Below are positions 22,089 through 27,395 of a stretch of DNA of 27,395 bases, piece by piece. The notes beneath the pieces are model-generated. The model was given only the letters and a program-made list of their open reading frames with translations, was not told the DNA's origin and did no database searches. Within the stretch, counting starts at the first letter, position 1, and each line of letters starts with the position of its first letter. The translations under genes and the position numbers were made by a program. Origin of the DNA: an uncultured Subdoligranulum sp. (GTDB lineage Bacteria > Bacillota_A > Clostridia > Oscillospirales > Ruminococcaceae); contig NZ_CALADU010000176.1 in assembly GCF_937890665.1 (NCBI RefSeq), forward strand, positions 1 to 27,395, in the 5' to 3' direction.

Positions 22089-22729
22089 GCAAGAAAATCC
22101 TTTCGCGCCTGACAAACGTCTGCCAGACAGCATCGATCACAGAAAGGTTTGGTGCGGGCTGTACAGACTTCGCGGCCATGGTAGACCAGACGATGACAAA
22201 AGTCGCTGCCCTCCTCGGGCGGAATGATCTTCCACAATTCCCGCTCCACCTTGGCGGGCTCTTTGATGTGGTCCACCAGCCCGATGCGGTTGCAAAGACG
22301 AATGCAGTGGGTATCGGTGACGATGGCCGGCTTGCCGAACACATCTCCCATAATCAGGTTGGCGCTCTTGCGCCCCACGCCGGGCAGCGCCAACAGGGCG
22401 TCGAAGTCATCGGGGACTTTGCCGCCGTATTGGTCCCGCAGCATCCGCATGCAGGCAGAAATATCTCTTGCTTTGCTGTGACCCAAACCGCAAGGCTTGA
22501 CGATGGCCTCGATCTCCTCCGGGGTGGCGGCGGCCAAGGCTTCTACGCTGGGATACTTGGCAAACAGCTCCTGTACTACCACGTTCACCCGGGCATCGGT
22601 GCACTGGGCGGCCAAACGCACTTCCACCAGCAGTTGCCAAGCGTGGTCATAATCCAAGGTGCATTCCGCCAGCGGATATTCGGCTTTCAGACGGTCGATA
22701 CAGATTTGCGCCAGTTCCTTTTTTGTCAC
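22085..22729 (-). CDS. nth: Endonuclease III (DNA glycosylase/AP lyase)
   Basis: Base excision repair enzyme removing oxidised pyrimidines. The 214-residue protein has the helix-hairpin-helix LPGVGRKSANLI with catalytic Lys121, catalytic Asp139 in VTDTHCIRL, and a C-terminal [4Fe-4S] site with Cys189, 197, 200 and 206. The first cysteine spacing is seven residues, one more than in the E. coli enzyme (Cx6Cx2Cx5C). The start is GTG 22729, with GGAG about 9 bases upstream. It is the first gene of the operon running into the GntR gene and pyrBI. Confidence 0.95.
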   Translation of the reverse strand: MTKKELAQICIDRLKAEYPLAECTLDYDHAWQLLVEVRLAAQCTDARVNVVVQELFAKYPSVEALAAATPEEIEAIVKPCGLGHSKARDISACMRMLRDQYGGKVPDDFDALLALPGVGRKSANLIMGDVFGKPAIVTDTHCIRLCNRIGLVDHIKEPAKVERELWKIIPPEEGSDFCHRLVYHGREVCTARTKPFCDRCCLADVCQARKDFLA

Positions 22730-22758
22730 AGCATTCGCTCCGTTTCACGTTCTTTCTC

Positions 22759-22787
22759 TTGATTCTACCACGGCGATACCTTATAAT
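22759..22787 (+). promoter_or_regulatory. Promoter of rarA (shares DNA with nth promoter)
   Basis: TTGATT (22759-22764), a 17-base spacer and a perfect TATAAT (22782-22787). Predicted start near 22794, with a leader of about 100 bases before rarA. The -35 of this promoter overlaps the -10 of the nth promoter and the reverse, so one symmetric element could fire both ways. Confidence 0.65.
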
Positions 22788-22790
22788 CAA
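22762..22790 (-). promoter_or_regulatory. Promoter of nth operon (shares DNA with rarA promoter)
   Basis: On the - strand TTGATT (22790-22785), a 17-base spacer and TAGAAT (22767-22762). Predicted start near 22755, about 26 bases before the GTG of nth. Its boxes overlap those of the opposing promoter at 22759-22787. Confidence 0.65.
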
Positions 22791-22894
22791 GAGGAAGAGC
22801 CCCCCAGTTTGTGGGACTGTGGGTTAAACAAATAAAAAAACGGGGCCATGCGCCCGGCGGTTTTCCATGGTATAGAAAAAAGGAGGAGGAACGC

Positions 22895-24160
22895 ATGGAA
22901 CCTCTTGCACAACGGCTGCGTCCCAGAACCTTGGACGAAGTCTGCGGTCAGCAGCATCTTTTGGGAAAGAATCAGGTCTTTCGCCGCACGGTGGAAAGCG
23001 GACGGATTCCCAATATGATTTTTTACGGGCCATCCGGGGTAGGCAAGACCACGGTGGCCAGTATCATCGCGGCGGGCAGCGGCATGCAGTTGCATAAGCT
23101 CAACGGTACCACCGCTTCCACCAGCGACATCAAGTCGGTGCTGGCAGACATCGGTACTTTAGGGGCGACCGGTGGGATCTTGCTGTATCTGGACGAGATT
23201 CAGTATTTCAACAAGCGTCAGCAGCAGAGTCTGTTGGAATGTGTGGAACAGGGCACGGTCACCCTCATCGCCTCCACCACCGAAAATCCCTACTTTTATG
23301 TATACAATGCGCTGTTGTCGCGGTGCACGGTGTTTGAGTTCAAGTCCCTGACGGCGGAGGATATCCGCAAAGGGGTACAAAATGCGGCAGTCCGTCTGGG
23401 GGCCGAAGACAAAACGCCTATTTTGATTCCCGAGGATGCGCTGGACTATCTGGCCCAAAGCTCCGGCGGTGATATGCGCAAGGCCTTGGGCAATCTGGAA
23501 TTTGCTGTGACGGCAGCGCTCATCGAAAATGGGAAGCGGACCGTCACACTGGACATGGTCCAGCAAGTGGCGGCGCGCACGGCGATGCGATACGACAAGC
23601 TGGGGGATGACCACTATGATATTGTGTCGGCCTACCAGAAATCCATGCGAGGGTCCGACCCGGATGCGGCGCTGCACTATCTGGCCCGCTTGCTGGAAGC
23701 AGGGGACCTGCCCAGCGCCTGCCGCCGTCTGATGGTCTGTGCCTGTGAGGATGTAGGTCTGGCGTGGCCGCAGATCATCCCCATTGTTAAGGCGGCGGTG
23801 GATATCGCCAACGCGGTAGGTTTGCCCGAAGCCCGCCTGCCGCTGGCCGATGCGGTGGTGTTGGTGGCTACGGCTCCCAAGTCCAACTCGGCGCACGACG
23901 GCATCAATGCAGCCATAGCGGATGTGCAGGCCGGGCGAACTGGTCCCATTCCTCGGCAGTTGCAAAACAAGCACTACGACGGTGCGGATGCCAAAGTCAA
24001 AGGGCAACATTATTTATATCCCCATGATTTCCCCAATCACTGGACACCCCAGCAATACCTGCCCGACGCCATCAAGGACCGCCGGTATTATGAACCCGGC
24101 GACAATAAAAACGAGCAGGCCTTTGCCCAATATTGGAAGAAGATTAAGGGGGAAGCATAA
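22895..24160 (+). CDS. rarA: Replication-associated recombination protein A (RarA/MgsA)
   Basis: AAA+ ATPase related to clamp loaders, acting at stalled replication forks. The 421-residue protein opens with PLAQRLRPRTLDEVCGQQHLL, typical of the family. It has Walker A GPSGVGKTT (45-53), Walker B LLYLDEI (96-102), sensor 1 IASTTENP (from 125), an Arg in LLSRC (143), and the C-terminal tetramerisation region with DVGLAWPQ, LPEARLPLADAVVLVATAPKSN and LYPHDFPNHWTPQQYLP. ATG 22895 is chosen because AAGGAGGAGGA stands right before it. A GTG at 22811 in the same frame lacks a ribosome site and the extra residues are not family-like. Confidence 0.95.
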   Translation: MEPLAQRLRPRTLDEVCGQQHLLGKNQVFRRTVESGRIPNMIFYGPSGVGKTTVASIIAAGSGMQLHKLNGTTASTSDIKSVLADIGTLGATGGILLYLDEIQYFNKRQQQSLLECVEQGTVTLIASTTENPYFYVYNALLSRCTVFEFKSLTAEDIRKGVQNAAVRLGAEDKTPILIPEDALDYLAQSSGGDMRKALGNLEFAVTAALIENGKRTVTLDMVQQVAARTAMRYDKLGDDHYDIVSAYQKSMRGSDPDAALHYLARLLEAGDLPSACRRLMVCACEDVGLAWPQIIPIVKAAVDIANAVGLPEARLPLADAVVLVATAPKSNSAHDGINAAIADVQAGRTGPIPRQLQNKHYDGADAKVKGQHYLYPHDFPNHWTPQQYLPDAIKDRRYYEPGDNKNEQAFAQYWKKIKGEA

Positions 24161-24171
24161 AGGAGGGCATC

Positions 24172-25107
24172 ATGTCACAATTATGCTGTGAGACACTCCA
24201 TTTTCCTTCGTCGGATACGGTGCATACCGTGTCGGCGGTGGTCTACACGATGCCGGATGTACCGGTGCATGCCGTGTTGCAGGTAAGCCATGGCATGTGC
24301 GAATATCTGCGCCGGTATGAGCCGATGGCCCGCTGGTTTGCGGCCCACGGCATTGCATTGGCCGGCAATGATCATCTGGGACACGGGGATACCGCCGTCC
24401 CGGAAGAGTATGGCCACTATGGAGAACCCGGCGGTCGGTACTACCTTTTGCAGGATCTCCATACCATGAACGGTCTGCTGCGAGAAGAATTTCCCGGTTT
24501 GCCGATTTTTCTGTATGGGCACAGCATGGGCAGCTTTTATGCCCGTTGGTATGCCGAGCGCTGGCCCGAAACCATCGCGGGCCTGATTATCTCCGGCACA
24601 GCGGGGCCGCGGCTGCTCAACCGGATTGGCCAAGGTGTGGCCACTGTGTTGGCAGCGCTGCGGGGGCCACGGACGGTCTCACCGTTCATGGTTCGCTCCA
24701 ACTTCGGCAGTTACTGCAAGCGGATTCCCGATGCTCGGTCCCGCAACGCATGGCTTACCCGGGATACGGCGGTGGTAGAGGCTTATGACGCCGACCCGCG
24801 GTGCACCTTCTCCTTTACGGTAGGTACCTACCGGGAAATGCTGGCTACGATCAACCATGTCAATCGCCCGCAATGGGCCCGTGCGGTGAAGAAAACCTTG
24901 CCGATCCTTTTAATATCGGGTGAGGCCGATCCGGTAGGGGACTATGGTGCGGGGGTGCGCAAGGTTTGGCAGATGCTGGGCGATGCGGGAATAGAAGATT
25001 TGACTTGCCAAATCTATGAGGAGGCACGTCATGAACTGCACAACGAACTCAATCGCGAAGAAGTTTTTGACGATGTGCTTCAATGGATAGAGGGACATCT
25101 TTCTTAA
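24172..25107 (+). CDS. Alpha/beta hydrolase (monoacylglycerol lipase-like, serine hydrolase)
   Basis: A 311-residue cytoplasmic serine hydrolase of the Hydrolase_4/lysophospholipase type. The likely triad is Ser118 in GHSMGS, Asp253 in SGEADPVG and His287 in EARHELHNE. The opening VLQVSHGMCEYLRRYEPMARWFAAHG and the NDHLGHGDT stretch are hallmarks of monoglyceride lipase-like enzymes. No signal peptide is seen. The start has AAAGGAGG ahead of it and lies 11 bases after rarA, so the two are co-transcribed. The substrate is probably a lipid or other ester. The link to rarA appears to be organisational rather than functional. Confidence 0.9.
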   Translation: MSQLCCETLHFPSSDTVHTVSAVVYTMPDVPVHAVLQVSHGMCEYLRRYEPMARWFAAHGIALAGNDHLGHGDTAVPEEYGHYGEPGGRYYLLQDLHTMNGLLREEFPGLPIFLYGHSMGSFYARWYAERWPETIAGLIISGTAGPRLLNRIGQGVATVLAALRGPRTVSPFMVRSNFGSYCKRIPDARSRNAWLTRDTAVVEAYDADPRCTFSFTVGTYREMLATINHVNRPQWARAVKKTLPILLISGEADPVGDYGAGVRKVWQMLGDAGIEDLTCQIYEEARHELHNELNREEVFDDVLQWIEGHLS

Positions 25108-25123
25108 ATAAGAAATAAGATTT

Positions 25124-25154
25124 ATCCGCAGAGGAGGACCTCTGCGGATTTTTT
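25124..25154 (+). terminator. Terminator of the rarA-hydrolase unit
   Basis: ATCCGCAGAGG (25124-25134) and CCTCTGCGGAT (25139-25149) form a perfect 11-bp stem with loop AGGA, followed by TTTTTT. Confidence 0.92.
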
Positions 25155-25164
25155 GTTTGCACCC

Positions 25165-25192
25165 TTGACAAATGAGGAAAATGGTGTATTAT
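25165..25192 (+). promoter_or_regulatory. Promoter of the YtrA-type regulator / ABC operon
   Basis: A perfect TTGACA (25165-25170), 16 bases, then TATTAT (25187-25192). The -10 box is the first part of the 34-bp palindrome, so the promoter would be blocked when the palindrome is bound. The spacer is one base short of optimal. Confidence 0.65.
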
Positions 25193-25219
25193 TGTATTAA
25201 GCACTTAATACAATAATAC
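25186..25219. promoter_or_regulatory. 34-bp perfect palindromic operator
   Basis: GTATTATTGTATTAAG (25186-25201), centre CA, and the exact reverse complement CTTAATACAATAATAC (25204-25219). It spans the -10 box and the transcription start, and ends one base before the ribosome site region of the regulator gene. It is A/T-rich and has no T tract after it, so it is an operator rather than a terminator. The first protein encoded is a YtrA-type GntR regulator, so autorepression is the simplest reading. Confidence 0.8.
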
Positions 25220-25232
25220 AAAGGAGACCGCC

Positions 25233-25598
25233 ATGGAATGGAACATCACAGGGGGGCGTCCAGTCTATGTACAGCTGGTGGAACAGATGGAACTGGCACT
25301 GGCAAACGGGACTTTTCCACCGGGAAGCAAAGTCCCGCCCGTGCGGGAACTGGCTGCACAGGCGGGGGTCAATCCCAACACCATGCAGCGTGCTTTGCAG
25401 GAACTGGAAAGCCGGGGTTTATTGCAGGCACAACGTACAGCGGGACGCACCGTGACGGCAGATGCCGAAGTGCTGCGGCAGCTGCGGCGCCGGTTGGCCA
25501 AGGTCTTGGCCGTGACCTTCCTGCGCCAGACACAGGCGTTGGGACTGACCAAAGCCGAAACGGAAGAGCTGCTGCGGCAGACAGAAGAGGAGGAGTGA
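25233..25598 (+). CDS. YtrA-subfamily GntR transcriptional repressor
   Basis: A 121-residue DNA-binding protein with the short YtrA layout: N-terminal winged helix (about 8-78, with YVQLVEQMELALANGTFPPGSKVPPVRELAAQAGVNPNTMQRALQEL in sequence order) and a roughly 40-residue helical tail for dimerisation in place of a ligand domain. Members of this subfamily normally repress the ABC transporter genes in their own operon and respond to cell-wall-active antibiotics. Here the ATPase gene follows after 3 bases. AAAGGAG lies 7 bases before ATG 25233. The palindrome immediately upstream is its likely binding site. Confidence 0.93.
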   Translation: MEWNITGGRPVYVQLVEQMELALANGTFPPGSKVPPVRELAAQAGVNPNTMQRALQELESRGLLQAQRTAGRTVTADAEVLRQLRRRLAKVLAVTFLRQTQALGLTKAETEELLRQTEEEE

Positions 25599-25601
25599 AG
25601 G

Positions 25602-26306
25602 ATGAACGAAACAATCGTGTACGAGGCACGCAGCCTCTATAAACGGTACGGCCACAAGACAGCCCTGAACGGGGCGAGCTTTGCGGTGCCGGCCGGCAGG
25701 TTGGTGGGGCTGTTGGGGCCCAATGGCAGCGGCAAGACCACGCTGCTGAAGATCTCGGCCGGATTGCTTACGGCAACCGGTGGTACGGTGTTGATCGATG
25801 GTCAGACGCCGGGCATGTATACCAAAAGTGTAACGAGCTATCTGCCGGATCGGATGGTATTGCCCACAGAGATGCGTGCGGCCGATGCGGTGAGCTTGTA
25901 TGCCGACTTTTACACGGATTTCGATGCAGGAAAAGCCCATGCCATGCTGGCTGATTTGCATATCGCGGCGAAGGACCGTATCGGAGCCATGAGTAAGGGC
26001 ACACAGGAAAAGATGCAGCTCTGTCTGACCATGAGCCGGGCGGCAAAACTGTATCTGCTGGATGAACCGCTGGGTGGTGTGGACCCGGCAGCACGGGATT
26101 ACATTCTGCAGACCATACTGCGCAATTATAGCGAGGATGCCGCACTGGTACTCTCCACCCACCTAATCGGGGACATCGAGAAAGCGCTGGATGAAGTGAT
26201 CTTCTTAAAGGAAGGTGCCGTGATGCGTCAGGTGGCCGTCGATGCCCTGCGGGAAGAGAGCGGCCAGAGTGTGGATCAATATTTCCGGGAGGTGTACAAA
26301 TGCTGA
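25602..26306 (+). CDS. ABC transporter ATP-binding protein (YtrB/BcrA-like)
   Basis: A 234-residue cytoplasmic ATPase. Walker A GPNGSGKT (39-46), Walker B YLLDEP (151-156) and switch His187 (STHLIGD) are intact. The signature is the variant MSKGTQEK (130-137), common in BcrA/YtrB-type ATPases of bacitracin- and lantibiotic-response transporters. The usual Q-loop position reads YLPDRMVLP, also common in this subgroup. It follows the regulator by 3 bases, with GAGGAGGAG before the start, and overlaps the permease gene by 7 bases. Confidence 0.93.
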   Translation: MNETIVYEARSLYKRYGHKTALNGASFAVPAGRLVGLLGPNGSGKTTLLKISAGLLTATGGTVLIDGQTPGMYTKSVTSYLPDRMVLPTEMRAADAVSLYADFYTDFDAGKAHAMLADLHIAAKDRIGAMSKGTQEKMQLCLTMSRAAKLYLLDEPLGGVDPAARDYILQTILRNYSEDAALVLSTHLIGDIEKALDEVIFLKEGAVMRQVAVDALREESGQSVDQYFREVYKC

Positions 26307-27097
26307 CCAAATTGCTGCGTTACGAAGGACGGGCCACAGCCCGTGTACTGCTGCCGGTGGGCGGCGGTGTGATCCTCTTTACACTGGTAGTCGGCGTAAT
26401 GAACCGGATTTTGAACGGGCAGTCTGAATGGCCGGAACCTGTGGTGTGGATTCAGGCCCTTATGAATTTTGCCGGAGCATTGGCGCTGATTTTTGTGGTA
26501 GGCATCTGTGTATTCATTCAGGTACAGCGGTTCTACAAACTGCTGGGGGAGCAAGGATATCTGATGCTGTCGTTGCCGGTCCCTGTCTGGATGCATATTG
26601 CCGTTAAATTGTTCTGCGCGATTGTATGGTCGTTGGCGAGTATCGTCTATCTTATTGTGTGCGGCAATTTGCTGGCCGGCAATGTTCTTTTTCAGGCAGA
26701 CAGCCTAACATTGCCTACTCTGGGTCCCAGCGAGTGGGCAATGTTTTTCCTGATTTTCTGCTGTGTGGTGGTTGCCGTGGCATCGGCCTACCTGAGCTTT
26801 TACCTTTGCTGTGCGGTCGGTGGGCAATTTGGCCAGCAGCGCCTGTTGGCCAGTATTGTATCGTATTTTGTGCTGACCTTTGTGGAACAAGTGCTGACCT
26901 CTCTCGCGATGATTGTGGTGGCTTTCAGTGCAATTCAGGCCAATGGATTGTGGTGGTTCAACATTCTGTTTTCTATGGACAGTGAATGGGCGGCAGTCTG
27001 TCTGGCCGTGGTGATTATCATCGCGCTGTTGGTGCTTGCGGCTATCAAATGGGCTATCATTCAGTGGTTGATGACCCGCCGCTTGAACCTTATCTGA
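26300..27097 (+). CDS. ABC transporter permease, six predicted membrane helices
   Basis: A 265-residue membrane protein with six hydrophobic segments at about 16-36, 53-75, 100-125, 145-173, 181-212 and 230-255, ending in a basic tail (MTRRLNLI). It resembles ABC-2-type permeases paired with BcrA/YtrB ATPases, with no large extracellular domain. It starts within the end of the ATPase gene (GGGAGG precedes ATG 26300). With its neighbours it probably forms an inducible exporter or stress-sensing transporter. The substrate is unknown, and peptide antibiotics or cell-wall stress are guesses from the family. Confidence 0.85.
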   Translation: MLTKLLRYEGRATARVLLPVGGGVILFTLVVGVMNRILNGQSEWPEPVVWIQALMNFAGALALIFVVGICVFIQVQRFYKLLGEQGYLMLSLPVPVWMHIAVKLFCAIVWSLASIVYLIVCGNLLAGNVLFQADSLTLPTLGPSEWAMFFLIFCCVVVAVASAYLSFYLCCAVGGQFGQQRLLASIVSYFVLTFVEQVLTSLAMIVVAFSAIQANGLWWFNILFSMDSEWAAVCLAVVIIIALLVLAAIKWAIIQWLMTRRLNLI

Positions 27098-27127
27098 TCT
27101 ACGTTCTATAAAAAAGGAGAATGTTCT

Positions 27128-27340
27128 ATGGAAAAACGTCAATATGTCTGTCCGAAATGCGGCTGCACCGAATATGAGGCGGACCGCCTGCAGGCCACCG
27201 GGGGCAACTTTGCCAAACTGTTCGATGTCCAAAACAAAAAGTTTGTCACCATCAGCTGCTGCCAGTGTGGTTATACCGAGCTGTACAAAGAACACGGCGG
27301 CGACGGATGGGATGTGCTGGACTTCTTTATGGGAGGCTAA
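27128..27340 (+). CDS. DUF2082-type zinc-ribbon protein
   Basis: A 70-residue protein with paired metal ligands: Cys8 and Cys11 in CPKCG and Cys44 and Cys47 in SCCQCGYTELYK, plus spare Cys13 and Cys45. The central ATGGNFAKLFDVQNKKF is the conserved core of the small zinc-ribbon family annotated as putative nucleic-acid-binding (DUF2082). Function is not established. AAAAAGGAGAA lies ahead of ATG 27128. It follows the permease by 30 bases with no terminator between, so it may be read from the same transcript. Confidence 0.88.
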   Translation: MEKRQYVCPKCGCTEYEADRLQATGGNFAKLFDVQNKKFVTISCCQCGYTELYKEHGGDGWDVLDFFMGG

Positions 27341-27395
27341 ACAGAAAGATTAACTATTAAAAGTCAACCCCGAAAATGAATGGTGGTGGTGAAAA

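Noticed and set aside
27341..27395. Possible start of a next gene in the last 55 bases
   Set aside because: GGTGGTG near the end could be part of a ribosome site, but the sequence ends before any reading frame can be judged.

Overview
The window is a gene-dense chromosomal segment from a Gram-positive anaerobe. It is most likely a member of the Clostridia, order Oscillospirales, of the Faecalibacterium/Gemmiger/Subdoligranulum type. The clues are the Mini-III RNase downstream of obg, an FtsEX/M23 peptidase set, an [FeFe] hydrogenase operon, pyrB-pyrI, AsnA-type asparagine synthesis, strong AGGAGG ribosome sites, and a fairly GC-rich composition with GC-rich third codon positions. The genus is inferred from gene style, not from a marker I could search. 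I see no phage, insertion sequence, CRISPR array or rRNA.

Left part (1-9063, mostly + strand): the 3' end of rpmA (L27) is followed by obg and mrnC. A Thr/Asn-rich 46-codon gene on the - strand shares a two-way terminator with mrnC. Next come rsmF with its own terminator, then a long cell-envelope operon driven by an extended -10 promoter: ftsE, ftsX, a secreted coiled-coil M23 peptidase, a 37-residue membrane peptide, an S41-family protein with an altered active site, and rsmA. A tRNA-Thr(UGU) follows, with its own promoter inside the end of rsmA, and then a very strong terminator.

Middle (9064-19830): on the - strand, a heterodimeric ABC exporter (two genes with an ATGA overlap) is followed by asnA. 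Divergent to it is an unusually short Clp/Hsp100 unfoldase without the ClpC middle domain. A shared hairpin separates this gene from a two-gene - strand operon in which a fusion of a NuoF iron-sulfur domain and a GltD-type flavoprotein overlaps an [FeFe] hydrogenase catalytic subunit. The pair is probably an NAD(P)H-linked hydrogenase.

Right part (19831-27395): the - strand operon nth, GntR/HutC regulator, pyrB, pyrI diverges from rarA and an alpha/beta hydrolase on the + strand. The two transcription units appear to start from one symmetric promoter whose -35 and -10 boxes overlap back to front. Then comes a YtrA-type GntR repressor, an ABC ATPase and a membrane permease, with a perfect 34-bp palindromic operator over the promoter. 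A small DUF2082-type zinc-ribbon gene ends the window. The last 55 bases (27341-27395) are A/T-rich and hold no gene I can support.

Most genes are housekeeping. The points most worth a second look are the S41 protein lacking two of three catalytic residues, the Thr/Asn-rich micro-gene, the symmetric nth/rarA promoter, the two-gene hydrogenase with a GltD-type diaphorase, and the Clp protein without its M domain.
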